Assembly: GCF_900167155.1 (NCBI RefSeq)
Contig: NZ_FUXU01000006.1
Location: 62,001-126,000 of the forward strand
Length of the DNA stretch: 64,000 nucleotides
Reading direction: 5' to 3'
DNA from: Enterovibrio nigricans DSM 22720
GTDB lineage: Bacteria > Pseudomonadota > Gammaproteobacteria > Enterobacterales > Vibrionaceae
Part shown: positions 40,806-52,746 of the stretch, in pieces
How positions within the stretch are numbered: position 1 is the stretch's first letter
Layout of the letters: every line of letters starts with the position of its first letter
Notes under the pieces: generated by a model
Database searches by the model: none
Told to the model about the DNA's origin: nothing
Seen by the model: the letters and a program-made list of their open reading frames with translations, nothing else
Program-made: the position numbers and the translations under genes

Positions 40806-41506
40806 ATGGAACGTCACACATTTCGCGTTGGCGTCATGCCTCCTTCTACATGCAGCTATTTAAGCACCAACAAGAAACTATCGCCGTCGTGTTGGAACCC
40901 GAGCTTCACAGTGTCACAGGCTACGCCTGGCTAATACAGTCAGGTTTTCGCCGTAGCGGGAATACCCTATATCGTCCACACTGCCAACGCTGCTCAGCAT
41001 GCCAATCACTGCGTGTCGATACTCATCTTTTTACACCGAGTAAGAGCCAAAAACGGCAAATCAACCAACTGAAGCGATTGACCGTCGAACTGAAAACGGA
41101 GCTTGATGAGGACTGGTTTGATCTTTACGACCGCTACATTTCCGCAAGACACAGAGATGGATCCATGTATCCTGCCCGCAAAGACGATTTTCTCTCGTTT
41201 ATTGGCAGTACATGGCAGCGGACCTATTATGTGCACCTCTATGAAAACCAAAATCTTATCGCCATCGCCGTCACTGATGTGATTTCACGCGGTTTCTCCG
41301 CCATTTACAGCTTCTTTGACCCAGACCACCCTTGGTCATTAGGCTCATTGTGCGTCTTAGCTCAAATTGAGTTGGCAAAGCAAAATAAAATCCCTTGGCT
41401 CTATCTTGGCTTTCAAATTGATGCGTGCCCAGCAATGAAGTACAAAACCAAGTATCACCCCCATCAACGTTTTATTGATGGGACTTGGCAAGCCAGCCAG
41501 TATTGA
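40806..41506 (+). pseudogene. bpt: Aspartate/glutamate leucyltransferase Bpt, frameshifted near its N-terminus
   Basis: Bpt transfers Leu to N-terminal Asp or Glu for N-degron degradation. The frame from ATG 40806 reads ...VGVMPPSTCSYLS and then leaves the family sequence; from base 866 of the same kilobase the frame one base off continues HQQETIAVVLEPELHSVTGYAWL and the rest of the protein. One lost base after 40865 (AGC-[G]AC-CAA) explains it, and restoring it gives 233 residues, the usual length. An ATG at 40850 could start a 218-residue remnant, but that lacks the conserved N-terminal cysteine (CSYL) that works with the HCQRCSAC cluster. Error or true null cannot be decided from sequence. 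Confidence 0.85.
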
Positions 41507-41568
41507 GTTCTGTCCAATCAACCACTTCCACAACGAAGTCGTCGTCGGTAAAATCGTGCAGCAGCTCC

Positions 41569-41613
41569 CGTTAAAATGGTTTTAACGCATTAAGATTTAG
41601 GCTAAATCTTAAT
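41569..41613. repeat. Two adjacent palindromes between bpt and infA
   Basis: CGTTAAAA-TGG-TTTTAACG (41569-41587) is followed at once by ATTAAGATTTAG-G-CTAAATCTTAAT (41589-41613). Both are perfect, AT-rich and lack a T-run, so they are poor terminators. They could be an operator pair or an RNA-processing structure ahead of infA. Confidence 0.55.
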
Positions 41614-41744
41614 CTAACACTTATTTTTACTGGTCAGTACGAATACAAAGGGGTAAAATTCTGCCCCTAAACTTTACAGACTTAACGAATCAAGGCATTA
41701 TCTGCCAGTCAAAATTTGGCTGAGAGATAGCCCAAGAGGATTAA

Positions 41745-41963
<219 letters not shown>

Positions 41964-41984
41964 TCCTCACGTCTCGCGAATACA

Positions 41985-42008
41985 AAAACCCGGCTTCTGC
42001 CGGGTTTT
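41985..42008. terminator. Bidirectional terminator, infA / clpA
   Basis: AAAACCCGGC / GCCGGGTTTT stem with a TTCT loop, between convergent genes. Confidence 0.85.
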
Positions 42009-42028
42009 GTCGTATTTGCACTTTACTC

Positions 42029-44290
42029 TCAAGCGGGTTCCATTTCGTCGCTAAAGCTGAATGTAAGTTGATCGTTTTTCACGCCAACTTTTACCGTTCC
42101 GCCATTAACCAAACAACCGAACAACAGTTCATTTGCCAGATTCTTCTTCACATGATCTTGCATTACGCGCGCCATTGGACGGGCACCCATCGACTTGTCA
42201 TAGCCTTTCTCAGACAACCAAAGCTTCGCTTTGTCTGTGACCTCAAGAGAAACACCACGCGCGTCAAGTTGTGCTTGCAGTTCCACAATGAATTTGTCGA
42301 CGACTTGCAGGATGATGCTCTGATCCAGATGATTGAACCAAATGATGTTATCCAGCCTGTTACGAAACTCTGGCGAGAAGACCTTTTTGATCTCCGACAT
42401 GGCATCAAGGGTATGATCTTGTTGAATCAGACCAATCGACTTACGTACTGTCTCGGTCACACCTGCGTTGGTGGTCATCACGAGAATCACGTTACGGAAG
42501 TCTGCCTTGCGGCCGTTGTTGTCTGTCAACGTACCGTTATCCATCACCTGCAACAGCAAGTTAAACACATCTGGATGTGCCTTCTCGATTTCATCAAGGA
42601 GCACAACACAATGTGGATGCTTGATAACAGCATCTGTTAAAAGACCACCTTGGTCGCAACCGACATAACCTGGAGGCGCACCAATCAAACGGCTCACCGT
42701 GTGACGTTCCATGTACTCAGACATGTCAAAGCGCTGCAACTCAATACCCATTGCGCGGGCAAGCTGTACGGTCACCTCTGTTTTACCTACCCCTGTAGGG
42801 CCAGCAAACAAGAATGAACCAACAGGTTTATTCTCAGCACCTAAACCCGCGCGGCTAAGTTTGATAGCCTCACAGAGTGCGCTGATTGCATCGTCTTGAC
42901 CGAAGACCAGCATTTTTAGTTTCTGATCGAGAGACTGAAGCACATCACGATCTGTCGATGACACCGACTTCTCAGGGATACGCGCCATTTTTGCAATCAT
43001 GGCTTCTATGTCGCCCACCCCAACAGTTTTCTTACGCTTGCTCGCAGGCGCAAGGCGACAACGCGCACCCGCTTCATCAATCACATCAATTGCCTTATCT
43101 GGCAAGTGACGTTCATTGATATATTTGGCTGACAACTCAACCGCAGCCCGAATCGCTTTATTGGTGTAGCGAACTTCGTGGTGCGCTTCGTATTTCGGTT
43201 TCAGCCCCATCAGGATCTTGGTGGTGTCATCCAGCGAAGGTTCAACAACATCGATTTTCTGGAAACGACGTGCCAATGCACGTTCTTTTTCAAAAATGTT
43301 GCTGTATTCCTGATAAGTGGTTGAACCTATGCAGCGTAGCTTGCCACTCGACAGCAAAGGCTTGATTAAGTTTGCTGCATCAACCTGACCGCCTGAGGCC
43401 GCACCTGCGCCAATGATGGTATGAATTTCATCAATAAACAGAACCGCGTGATCTTCTTTTTCCAGTTGCTTAAGAATGCTCTTAAAGCGTTTTTCGAAAT
43501 CACCACGGTATTTTGTTCCGGCCAGCAACGAGCCTATATCCAGCGAATAAATCACACAATCTTGGATAATGTCGGGGACCTGACCTTCCACGATACGCCA
43601 TGCGAGACCTTCCGCAATTGCCGTTTTACCGACACCTGCTTCACCCACAAGCAGCGGGTTGTTTTTACGACGGCGACAGAGAACCTGAACAGTACGCTCT
43701 AGTTCTTTGTCACGGCCAATTAGAGGGTCTATACCACCAACTCGCGCCAACTGGTTAAGGTTGGTCGCAAAGTTCTCCAGACGTTCGTCTCCGCCCTCTA
43801 CAGTCGCTTCTTCCGAGGACATGTCTGAACCGGGAAGTTCTTCGTCAGAATTTGAAGATTTGGTGGTACCGTGTGAAATGTAATTAACCACATCCAAGCG
43901 GCTAATATCATTTTTCTTAAGTAGGTAAGCCGCGTGTGATTCTTGCTCGCTAAAAATAGCCACAAGGACGTTCGCACCGCTCACTTCGCTACGACCGGAC
44001 GATTGGACATGAAATACCGCACGTTGCAATACGCGCTGGAAACTCAGCGTGGGTTGTGTTTCACGGTTATCGTCGTCGACAGGAATAAGTGGGGTTGTTT
44101 GTTCAATAAAAGCTTCTAGCTCTTTACGAAGAGCATCAAGGTCTGCGCGGCAAGCTAGCAAAGCTTCTCGAGCGGCCACATTTTCTAGAAGCGCCAATAG
44201 CAGATGTTCTACCGTCATGAACTCATGACGTTTTTCTCGTGCTCTTGCGAAAGCCCCGTTGAGACTTGCTTCGAGTTCTTTATTTAGCAT
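42029..44290 (-). CDS. clpA: ClpA, AAA+ unfoldase of the ClpAP protease
   Basis: A 753-residue ring ATPase that unfolds substrates for ClpP. The N-terminal Clp repeat domain (about 1-145, the ClpS docking site) is followed by two AAA+ modules: Walker A GEAGVGKT (K222) and GPTGVGKT (K503), with Walker B motifs [11 protein letters not shown] and [12 protein letters not shown]. The length is close to E. coli ClpA (758), and there is no ClpB-type middle coiled coil. It is transcribed after clpS, 58 bases downstream. Confidence 0.97.
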   Translation of the reverse strand: MLNKELEASLNGAFARAREKRHEFMTVEHLLLALLENVAAREALLACRADLDALRKELEAFIEQTTPLIPVDDDNRETQPTLSFQRVLQRAVFHVQSSGRSEVSGANVLVAIFSEQESHAAYLLKKNDISRLDVVNYISHGTTKSSNSDEELPGSDMSSEEATVEGGDERLENFATNLNQLARVGGIDPLIGRDKELERTVQVLCRRRKNNPLLVGEAGVGKTAIAEGLAWRIVEGQVPDIIQDCVIYSLDIGSLLAGTKYRGDFEKRFKSILKQLEKEDHAVLFIDEIHTIIGAGAASGGQVDAANLIKPLLSSGKLRCIGSTTYQEYSNIFEKERALARRFQKIDVVEPSLDDTTKILMGLKPKYEAHHEVRYTNKAIRAAVELSAKYINERHLPDKAIDVIDEAGARCRLAPASKRKKTVGVGDIEAMIAKMARIPEKSVSSTDRDVLQSLDQKLKMLVFGQDDAISALCEAIKLSRAGLGAENKPVGSFLFAGPTGVGKTEVTVQLARAMGIELQRFDMSEYMERHTVSRLIGAPPGYVGCDQGGLLTDAVIKHPHCVVLLDEIEKAHPDVFNLLLQVMDNGTLTDNNGRKADFRNVILVMTTNAGVTETVRKSIGLIQQDHTLDAMSEIKKVFSPEFRNRLDNIIWFNHLDQSIILQVVDKFIVELQAQLDARGVSLEVTDKAKLWLSEKGYDKSMGARPMARVMQDHVKKNLANELLFGCLVNGGTVKVGVKNDQLTFSFSDEMEPA

Positions 44291-44348
44291 AAGGCACCTC
44301 CCTTAAAACCACATTTTGGTGTGCCGGAGAGAAAACAGTATCTCCTGA

Positions 44349-44669
44349 TTAAGCTTTCTCCATCGTGCACAATAGTGGGTGTTGATGTTCTTTCGCGTAC
44401 ATCATTACTTGTGCGACCTTCATTTCAGCAACTTCTGCCGTAAAGACGCCGCATACTGCTTTGCCTTCATAGTGAACCGATAACATCAGTTGCGTTGCCT
44501 TTTCCAAATCCATGGAAAAGAACCGCTGTAACACCTCTACAACAAACTCCATGGGGGTGTAGTCGTCGTTATTCAAGACCACTCTATATAACGACGGCGG
44601 CTTGACTTTGGTTTCTTCCGCCTCTTTCACATCAGAGTCAGGAACTATCCACTCGTACATTTTGCTCAT
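44349..44669 (-). CDS. clpS: ClpS, N-degron adaptor of ClpAP
   Basis: A 106-residue adaptor that binds N-terminal Leu, Phe, Tyr or Trp and delivers the protein to ClpA. The flexible N-terminal tail is followed by the core with [20 protein letters not shown] (about 30-49), which holds the residues contacting the substrate amino group, and [17 protein letters not shown]. It precedes clpA in the same operon and is divergent from cspD, as in E. coli. Confidence 0.97.
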   Translation of the reverse strand: MSKMYEWIVPDSDVKEAEETKVKPPSLYRVVLNNDDYTPMEFVVEVLQRFFSMDLEKATQLMLSVHYEGKAVCGVFTAEVAEMKVAQVMMYAKEHQHPLLCTMEKA

Positions 44670-45486
44670 AACTGTTTACAATACTTAAGGTAGCGCATCT
44701 GCTCTTTACGAAACAACTATTTATGAGGTTGTTTTGTGGACTTGAACATCAGACACAAAAAACGCTACCACTCCTTAAAACGTAATTCACAGATTGTATT
44801 CCAGCAACCGTGACAATGCTACGTTGATGCCATTTGGCATTTAGACTTTTAGCGCAACAGCCCAATTTCAGTCCAATCCATACGTCTAGAGTGAGCATCA
44901 TCACTTTCATTCAGCAATTTAACGCTGATTTTCTCAGCCAACCGAAATGGCAATGTCAATTATTCCAGACATATTCAAACGTATTCGAATGGGCCTGCGA
45001 CAGGAAAGATGTCTCGAAAAAGATAAACTTAATTCACCGAACAAAAAACAGCGTATGAATCATTCACGACAGGAATATAACATTCCTAGTGTATTAATCA
45101 TTCAATTCAGTAAGCTCTCAAAAATACACGAGATTCTTATCTATCAGTTAATTATCCACCACCACCTGCCTCTTGTTAGCGTTAATGAAACTTTGGCTCG
45201 GTCGGATAAAACCTACTTAGCTCAACAATTACAAACTCTTTCTAGAGAGTCATATGGTTATTTTATGAAACACTTTGTCGCAAAGTGATACCCACATCAT
45301 CCTTCTCGCAGAACTTAAATTATTTTTATTAAAATGTTGTTATATGGACGTTCTCGGGCTTGACTGCCTAAATCTTTCTACTAGAGTGTGAATTGAAGTA
45401 AAAACATACAGTTTTGTAATCAATCTAGGTTGATACATGGACTGTCTGTTTTTATTTGATAGTTATGCAATTTAAATGCAAGAGGG
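44670..45486. other. Long clpS-cspD intergenic region
   Basis: 817 bases between divergent genes, AT-rich, with promoters expected at both ends. One open frame (44947-45288) is listed separately. I see no RNA gene or strong terminator here. Confidence 0.5.
44947..45288 (+). CDS. Possible small gene, unknown function
   Basis: A 113-residue frame with basic N-terminal half and a hydrophobic middle (VLIIQFSKLSKIHEILIYQLIIHHH), ending MKHFVAK. No domain is recognised and the ribosome-binding site is unconvincing. It is not part of the usual clpS-cspD arrangement. It could be a genus-specific regulator-like protein or a chance frame in AT-rich DNA. Confidence 0.3.
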   Translation: MAMSIIPDIFKRIRMGLRQERCLEKDKLNSPNKKQRMNHSRQEYNIPSVLIIQFSKLSKIHEILIYQLIIHHHLPLVSVNETLARSDKTYLAQQLQTLSRESYGYFMKHFVAK

Positions 45487-45495
45487 ATGTTTCGC

Positions 45496-45717
45496 ATGGC
45501 AACTGGTACAGTTAAATGGTTTAACAACGCTAAGGGCTTCGGGTTTATTTGCCCAGATGAAGGTGAGGGAGATATTTTCGCTCATTACTCAACGATCCAG
45601 ATGGACGGTTATCGCACGCTAAAAGCAGGCCAGACCGTGAACTATGAAGTGCAGGAAGGCCCTAAGGGTTACCATGCAAGCCAAATTGTTCCAGTAGAAA
45701 ACGAAGCCTTAAAATAA
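45496..45717 (+). CDS. cspD: Cold-shock-like protein CspD
   Basis: A 73-residue single-stranded nucleic acid binding protein of the stationary-phase CspD type, which inhibits replication in E. coli. RNP1-type KGFGFICPDEG and RNP2-type DIFAHYSTI motifs are present, and IQMDGYRTLKAGQ marks CspD rather than CspA. The start is ATG 45496 (MATGTVKWFNN), nine bases after GAGGG; an ATG three codons earlier is also in frame. It neighbours clpS divergently, as in E. coli. Confidence 0.95.
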   Translation: MATGTVKWFNNAKGFGFICPDEGEGDIFAHYSTIQMDGYRTLKAGQTVNYEVQEGPKGYHASQIVPVENEALK

Positions 45718-45764
45718 GAGTGTTGCTAAATTATATTTTTCGCTGCCGGAAGGTCGAAATTACG

Positions 45765-45794
45765 AAGAGCGGACATTTGGTCCGCTCTTTTTGT
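45765..45794 (+). terminator. Terminator of cspD
   Basis: AAGAGCGGAC / GTCCGCTCTT stem (45765-45774 with 45780-45789), loop ATTTG, T5 tail. Confidence 0.85.
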
Positions 45795-45877
45795 ATCCGC
45801 GTATAAGAAAACATACTCACAGCTGTTATTCATCAGTTTGAGCATCCCAGACGTTATTAACGTGACAAAATACCAAT

Positions 45878-45910
45878 AAAAAGCCCGGCGAATACCGCCG
45901 GGCTTTTTTG
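45878..45910 (-). terminator. Terminator of icd
   Basis: AAAGCCCGGCG / CGCCGGGCTTT stem with loop AATAC and long A/T flanks; it works in both directions but directly follows icd on the minus strand. Confidence 0.85.
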
Positions 45911-45923
45911 AAATTTAGAACAT

Positions 45924-47171
45924 TTACATCTGTTCAATCATGTCTTGCGCAAACTCAGAACATTTACGCAGTGTTGCGCCATCCATCAGACGCTCAAAGT
46001 CATAGGTCACAGTCTTGTTGCTGATCGCTTTTTCCATTGAACTGATAATCAGGTCAGCCGCTTCAACCCACCCCATGTGACGCAGCATCATTTCAGCAGA
46101 CAGAATCAATGAACCTGGGTTCACTTTGTCCTGACCCGCGTACTTAGGAGCTGTACCATGCGTTGCTTCAAACAGAGCAATACCGTCACCGATGTTTGCG
46201 CCCGGAGCAATACCAATACCACCCACTTGAGCTGCAAGCGCATCGGAAACATAGTCACCGTTCAGGTTCATTGTAGCGATAACATCGTATTCTGCTGGGC
46301 GAAGCAGGATTTGCTGCAGGAACGCATCGGCGATCACGTCTTTTATGATGATTTCTTTACCCGTGTTAGGGTTTTTCAATGTCATCCAAGGACCACCGTC
46401 CAGCAGCTCTGCGCCAAACTCTTCTTTTGCTACTTCATAGCCCCAATCTTTGAAAGCACCTTCGGTGAACTTCATGATGTTACCTTTATGAACCAGCGTC
46501 ATTGAATCACGATCGTTGTCGATGGTGTATTGAATAGCAGCGCGGACAAGACGCTTAGTGCCTTGCTCAGAAACAGGCTTGATACCAATGCCACATTCTT
46601 CGTCAAAACGGATTTTCGTTGCACCCATTTCTTCTTTAAGGAATTTGATGACTTTGTCTGCTTCAGCAGTACCCGCTTTAAACTCAACACCCGCATAGAT
46701 ATCTTCTGAGTTTTCACGGTAGATAACCATGTCAGTTAGTTCAGGCTGTTTTAGAGGGCTTGGCACGCCTTCAAAATAACGAACAGGACGAGCACAGATA
46801 TACAGATCCAGTTCTTGGCGTAGGGCAACGTTCAAAGAACGAATACCACCACCAACTGGTGTCGTCAGAGGGCCTTTAATTGAAACTTTGTAATCACGAA
46901 TAAAATCCAGTGTTTCAGTTGGCAGCCATTGGTCTTCACCATAGACTTGCGTTGACTTCTCACCGGTATAGATTTCCATCCAGGAGATCTTACGGTCACC
47001 GCCGTAAGCTTTTTCAACTGCCGCATCTACAACCTTGATCATTGCAGGGCTAACATCAACACCAATGCCATCACCTTCAATGTACGGGATGATTGGATTA
47101 TTAGGAACGACCAGTTTGCCGTTTTCTACTGCAATTTTCTCTCCGGCCGGTACGACTACTTTACTTTCCAT
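45924..47171 (-). CDS. icd: Isocitrate dehydrogenase (NADP)
   Basis: TCA-cycle enzyme oxidising isocitrate to 2-oxoglutarate, 415 residues against 416 in E. coli. The phosphorylatable serine of the isocitrate site is S112 in [42 protein letters not shown] is the dehydrogenase signature region (read along the gene), and [10 protein letters not shown] is the NADP part. It is divergent from rluE, as in E. coli. Confidence 0.97.
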   Translation of the reverse strand: MESKVVVPAGEKIAVENGKLVVPNNPIIPYIEGDGIGVDVSPAMIKVVDAAVEKAYGGDRKISWMEIYTGEKSTQVYGEDQWLPTETLDFIRDYKVSIKGPLTTPVGGGIRSLNVALRQELDLYICARPVRYFEGVPSPLKQPELTDMVIYRENSEDIYAGVEFKAGTAEADKVIKFLKEEMGATKIRFDEECGIGIKPVSEQGTKRLVRAAIQYTIDNDRDSMTLVHKGNIMKFTEGAFKDWGYEVAKEEFGAELLDGGPWMTLKNPNTGKEIIIKDVIADAFLQQILLRPAEYDVIATMNLNGDYVSDALAAQVGGIGIAPGANIGDGIALFEATHGTAPKYAGQDKVNPGSLILSAEMMLRHMGWVEAADLIISSMEKAISNKTVTYDFERLMDGATLRKCSEFAQDMIEQM

Positions 47172-47396
47172 TTAATTCTCCTAGCGTCCATTTTTTATTT
47201 TGCGCTTCACCAAACAGAGCAATTGTCTGTCATGCTGCGACTCAAATAACCTCTTGCTGTAGCACGTCAGGTAATTGTTCTGCTTGGTATAACATGCGGG
47301 CAAAAGAATACTGTAAATCCTGCAACACGCCAATCACATTATTCCATGTATAATACGGAGGTCTCATTTGTTAACTGACCTGATTGACACGAATTT

Positions 47397-48053
47397 ATGA
47401 CGTTTAAAACTGCACCTAAAAGAAACGCACATAAGTCGGCTTCAACGCCTAACTTTCGACGAACTTCACGTCGACGTACGGATAAACCTGCTCGCCCTAA
47501 AGGGCCAACTACGGTCATTCTATTCAATAAACCTTTCAACACCCTGACACAGTTCACGGGAGAGCCTGGCGATTCGACTTTGGCTGACTTCATCTCTGTT
47601 AAAGATGTCTACCCTGCAGGCCGCTTGGATAAAGACAGTGAAGGCTTATTGGTTCTAACAAACGATGGAATACTGCAAGCCCGCCTCACCCAACCACAAT
47701 CAAAGTCTGCAAAAATCTACTGGGTACAAGTAGAAGGCATACCAAACGAAGAGGCGCTGAAGACACTCCGTGAAGGCGTAGAGCTTAATGACGGCTGGAC
47801 GCTTCCGGCTGGCGCAGAAATCATGGATGCGCCAGACGTTTGGGATCGCAACCCACCTATTCGCCATCGACCGAGCGTGCCAACCACTTGGTTAGCGATT
47901 ACGCTGACGGAAGGCCGTAATCGTCAAGTCCGTCGAATGACCGCCGCTGTTGGCCATCCAACACTACGCCTGATCCGGTATAAAACGGCAGACTGGACAG
48001 TCGAAGGTCTACTACCTGGTGAGTGGCGAGAAGTACCTGCGCCGAAACGATAA
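47397..48053 (+). CDS. rluE: 23S rRNA pseudouridine synthase RluE
   Basis: A 218-residue RsuA-family synthase. In E. coli RluE makes pseudouridine 2457 of 23S rRNA. A basic N-terminal tail (about 1-38, rich in Arg and Lys) precedes the catalytic domain; the catalytic aspartate is D78 in [19 protein letters not shown], and [23 protein letters not shown] completes the family pattern (read along the gene). The RsuA S4 domain is absent, as in RluE. It sits between icd and mnmA, as in E. coli, but without nudJ. Confidence 0.92.
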   Translation: MTFKTAPKRNAHKSASTPNFRRTSRRRTDKPARPKGPTTVILFNKPFNTLTQFTGEPGDSTLADFISVKDVYPAGRLDKDSEGLLVLTNDGILQARLTQPQSKSAKIYWVQVEGIPNEEALKTLREGVELNDGWTLPAGAEIMDAPDVWDRNPPIRHRPSVPTTWLAITLTEGRNRQVRRMTAAVGHPTLRLIRYKTADWTVEGLLPGEWREVPAPKR

Positions 48054-48138
48054 GATTGTGACCAATATATCATCTGTATCAGCGTAAATCTTTCTGTTAA
48101 ACTCTGCCCCCGATTTAATTGGAACTAGATATTTCGTC

Positions 48139-49251
48139 ATGTCAGATAACAGCAGCAAAAAAGTTATTGTCGGTATGTCCGGCGGCGTCGACTCCTCAGT
48201 GTCGGCTTACTTACTGAAGCAACAAGGCTATCAGGTAGAAGGCCTTTTCATGAAAAACTGGGAAGAAGATGATAACGACGAGTACTGTTCGGCAGCGGAA
48301 GATCTAGCCGATGCACAGGCCGTCTGTGACAAGTTGGGGATCCACTTGCACACCATCAACTTCGCCGCAGAGTATTGGGACAATGTGTTCGAACACTTTC
48401 TGACCGAATACAAAGCTGGCCGCACGTCAAATCCAGATATCTTGTGCAACAAGGAAATTAAATTCAAAGCATTCCTTGAGTTTGCCGATGAAGTACTTGA
48501 AGCAGACTACATTGCGATGGGTCACTACGTTCGTCGTACATTCCCAACGCAAGAAGGCGAAAAAGCACAGATGCTACGCGGTCTGGATACAAACAAAGAC
48601 CAAAGCTACTTCTTGTACACATTGGGCCATGAACAAGTCGCTCGCAGCTTGTTCCCTGTTGGCGATCTGGAAAAACCGGAAGTACGCCGTATTGCAGAAG
48701 AACAAGATCTGATCACCGCGAAGAAGAAAGACTCTACCGGTATCTGTTTTATCGGTGAACGTAAATTTACAGATTTCTTGGCCAAATTCTTGCCTGCGCA
48801 GCCTGGTGTGATTGAAACCGTAGACGGTGAAGCGATTGGTGAACACCAAGGTTTGATGTACCACACGCTAGGTCAGCGCAAGGGTCTTCTTATTGGTGGT
48901 CAAAAAGGCGGAAACGGCAACGAAGCTCCTTGGTATGTGGTAGATAAAGATGTCGAGCGCAATGTGCTGATCGTCGCGCAAGGCAGTGATCATCCACGTC
49001 TTTTTTCAAATGGCCTGATTGCAGGACAGCTGCACTGGGTTGATCGTGAAACAATTACCGAACCATTGAAGTGCACCGTAAAAACGCGATACCGCCAGAC
49101 CGACATATCATGTACCATCGAGCCCATTGATGGAGACCAGATCAAAGTCATCTTTGACGAACCGCAAGCTGCGGTTACCCCTGGTCAATCTGCGGTATTT
49201 TATAGCGGTGATGTCTGTCTAGGCGGCGGCATCATTGAGCAGCGTATTTAA
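48139..49251 (+). CDS. mnmA: tRNA-specific 2-thiouridylase MnmA
   Basis: A 370-residue enzyme that thiolates wobble U34 of tRNA-Lys, Glu and Gln, taking sulfur from the Tus relay. PP-loop SGGVDSS is at 14-20, catalytic cysteines are C103 ([11 protein letters not shown]) and C203 ([10 protein letters not shown]), and [11 protein letters not shown] is conserved. hflD follows 13 bases later, so mnmA-hflD-purB form one operon. Confidence 0.97.
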   Translation: MSDNSSKKVIVGMSGGVDSSVSAYLLKQQGYQVEGLFMKNWEEDDNDEYCSAAEDLADAQAVCDKLGIHLHTINFAAEYWDNVFEHFLTEYKAGRTSNPDILCNKEIKFKAFLEFADEVLEADYIAMGHYVRRTFPTQEGEKAQMLRGLDTNKDQSYFLYTLGHEQVARSLFPVGDLEKPEVRRIAEEQDLITAKKKDSTGICFIGERKFTDFLAKFLPAQPGVIETVDGEAIGEHQGLMYHTLGQRKGLLIGGQKGGNGNEAPWYVVDKDVERNVLIVAQGSDHPRLFSNGLIAGQLHWVDRETITEPLKCTVKTRYRQTDISCTIEPIDGDQIKVIFDEPQAAVTPGQSAVFYSGDVCLGGGIIEQRI

Positions 49252-49264
49252 GGAGCAATAATCA

Positions 49265-49885
49265 GTGGCTAATACTTTGTTTGATCGTACTATCGCATTC
49301 GCAAGTATCTGTCAGTCCGTTAAATTAGTGCAGGAAATAGCACGTTCAGGCAGCTGTGACCACGACGCGCTCAGTGCCAGTCTGAACAGTATTATCGTCA
49401 CTAATCCAGCTTCTACTTTGGAGGTTTTCGGCAAAGAAGAAAACCTCACATTGGGGTTAACGACCCTTGTTAATGAATTGGATAACAGCCCGGGTGGCAG
49501 CGAGCTCACCCGTTATCTGATTAACCTACTGGCACTTGAACGTAAGCTCTCTGGTCGTCGCGACAGCCTTGCTCAGCTTGGCGACCGTATCGAGACTGTA
49601 CAGCGTCAGATTCAACACTTTGACCTGCTTGATGATCAAATGATCAGCAATTTAGCCAGCATTTATCTGGATACCATCAGTCCATTGGGGCCGCGTATCC
49701 AGGTCACTGGTACACCTGCGCAATTGCAACAGACCGGCGTTCAGCACAAGGTTCGTGCGTTATTGCTGTCTGGCATTCGCAGTGCTGTGCTTTGGCGTCA
49801 GGTTGGCGGTAAACGCCGTCACCTTATCTTCGGCCGCAAGCAAATGATTGAGCAGGCCAAAATTATCCTAGCCCGAAATTCGTAA
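49265..49885 (+). CDS. hflD: High-frequency lysogenization protein HflD homologue
   Basis: A 206-residue helical, membrane-associated protein. In E. coli HflD binds lambda CII; its general role is unknown. The GTG start at 49265 has AAGGAG ten bases upstream. [18 protein letters not shown] and [22 protein letters not shown] are conserved. It stands between mnmA and purB, the invariant place of hflD, which supports the call. Confidence 0.92.
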   Translation: MANTLFDRTIAFASICQSVKLVQEIARSGSCDHDALSASLNSIIVTNPASTLEVFGKEENLTLGLTTLVNELDNSPGGSELTRYLINLLALERKLSGRRDSLAQLGDRIETVQRQIQHFDLLDDQMISNLASIYLDTISPLGPRIQVTGTPAQLQQTGVQHKVRALLLSGIRSAVLWRQVGGKRRHLIFGRKQMIEQAKIILARNS

Positions 49886-49891
49886 TATTAA

Positions 49892-51277
<1,386 letters not shown>

Positions 51278-51296
51278 GCGTTTCTGATTAAAAATA

Positions 51297-51321
51297 AAAG
51301 CCCGGTTCGCCGGGTTTTTTA
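51297..51321 (+). terminator. Terminator of the mnmA-hflD-purB operon
   Basis: CCCGG-TTCG-CCGGG hairpin (51301-51314) with A-run before and T7 after. Confidence 0.8.
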
Positions 51322-51415
51322 TTGCCTTAAAAACTGCCAATTCTCGCTGAAAACTGCATATTACGGTGGTTTACGGTTATACTCTCCCCCACTTTCAAGT
51401 AACCGCGTTACCTCT

Positions 51416-52549
51416 ATGTATCAGTTAAATTTCGACCTGAACGAGTTCCTCACCCGTTTCTGGCATAAAGAACCTGTTGTCATCAAAAGCGGCTTCGTCG
51501 ACTTCGAAGACCCAATCAGTCCTGATGAAGTGGCAGGTTTGGCGATGGAAGAAGAGATCGATTCTCGCTTCGTTGCCAACCAAGATGGAGAATGGCAGGT
51601 TCAGCACGGTCCGTTTGAAAGCTTTGAGAGCTTCCCAGACACACACTCACAGCTCATCGTGCAAGCCGCAAACCATTGGCACCCAGGACTCAGAGCGTTC
51701 GTAGAACCTTTCCGAGGTCTGCCAAACTGGCTATTCGATGACGTCATGATCTGTCTATCAATGCCCGAAGGTGGTGTAGGTCCCCACATCGACCAATACG
51801 ATGTATTTATCTGTCAGGGGATGGGTAAACGTCGCTGGCGCGTCGGCGATAAAGGTGAATACAAAGATGCCAATCACCATACAGGCTTGCGTCAAATCGA
51901 AGGTTTCGACCCTATCATTGACGAAATTCTTGAACCAGGTGACATCCTGTATATTCCACCGGGTTTCCCACATGAAGGTAACACCATTGATGTGTCGCTA
52001 AGCTATTCGATTGGCTACCGCTCGCCGAAGAAGCAAGAGCTTCTGAATGGCTACGCAGACTACGTTATCTCTAACGATAAAGGTGATATTCACTATCACA
52101 ATCCTGAACTCCAGACTCGTGATGAGCACGGCATGATCCCGAAAGCCGAATACAATGCGCTGAATGATATGCTGATGAAACTCATCAATGACGATGAAGC
52201 AAAAGCGCGTTGGATGGGAGAGCAACTCAGTACCTCTCGCCATGAGCTAGACATCATGGCCGCCGATCCACCTTGGCAATCAGACGAGCTTCAACAATTC
52301 CTTGAAGACGGTCTGTTTCTTGAAAAAGTGTCGGGCATGAAAGCCCTTTACCACGAAAATAACCCAGGCGTTGTTTTCATTAATGGTGAGACCATCGAAC
52401 TGCCAGAAGGCTGCGAGATATTCGGCAAAGTACTGTGTGATTTTGAAGATTTCTCTATCGATGAGTTGGGTCCTTTGGCCAGTAATCCTGCGGTTTTGGC
52501 TCTGCTACTCGATCTTTGCAACCAAGGTTTGTGGTACCCACAAGCATAG
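51416..52549 (+). CDS. roxA: Ribosomal protein uL16 arginine 3-hydroxylase (RoxA/YcfD type)
   Basis: A 377-residue JmjC-like Fe(II)/2-oxoglutarate oxygenase; E. coli RoxA hydroxylates Arg81 of ribosomal protein L16. The iron triad is visible as H124, D126 (GPHIDQYDVF) and H186 (PPGFPHEGNT). SIGYRSPKKQELL follows the core, and a C-terminal winged-helix/dimer region is present. Length is close to E. coli YcfD (373), and it follows purB as in relatives, without phoPQ between. Confidence 0.93.
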   Translation: MYQLNFDLNEFLTRFWHKEPVVIKSGFVDFEDPISPDEVAGLAMEEEIDSRFVANQDGEWQVQHGPFESFESFPDTHSQLIVQAANHWHPGLRAFVEPFRGLPNWLFDDVMICLSMPEGGVGPHIDQYDVFICQGMGKRRWRVGDKGEYKDANHHTGLRQIEGFDPIIDEILEPGDILYIPPGFPHEGNTIDVSLSYSIGYRSPKKQELLNGYADYVISNDKGDIHYHNPELQTRDEHGMIPKAEYNALNDMLMKLINDDEAKARWMGEQLSTSRHELDIMAADPPWQSDELQQFLEDGLFLEKVSGMKALYHENNPGVVFINGETIELPEGCEIFGKVLCDFEDFSIDELGPLASNPAVLALLLDLCNQGLWYPQA

Positions 52550-52599
52550 CGGTTGCCAAGACCCACATTTTTGTGCCACGGACATAAAATTTTCAATAA

Positions 52600-52627
52600 A
52601 AAGCCTTCTTCAAAGAAGGCTTTTTTA
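52600..52627 (+). terminator. Terminator of roxA
   Basis: AAGCCTTCTT / AAGAAGGCTT stem (52601-52610 with 52613-52622) with A-run and T6. Confidence 0.85.
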
Positions 52628-52655
52628 TCAATGAGATAAACTGCCTTTTTCTTAT

Positions 52656-52729
52656 TATTTCTGGAATTCCGGAAATATGGTATTGACGCCATCCTACTTC
52701 GTCTTTATATTTCGATAAAAATAGAAATA
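52656..52729 (+). promoter_or_regulatory. Promoter flanked by two identical dyads, permease gene
   Basis: -35 TTGACG (52683-52688), 17-base spacer, -10 TATATT (52706-52711): near consensus. TATTTC-N10-GAAATA occurs at 52656-52677 (the spacer there is itself nearly palindromic, TGGAATTCCG) and again at 52708-52729, overlapping the -10. The centres are 52 bases apart, about five helical turns. This suits a dimeric regulator that can bridge the promoter. Confidence 0.7.
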
Positions 52730-52746
52730 TAATTTTCTAGAGGTTT

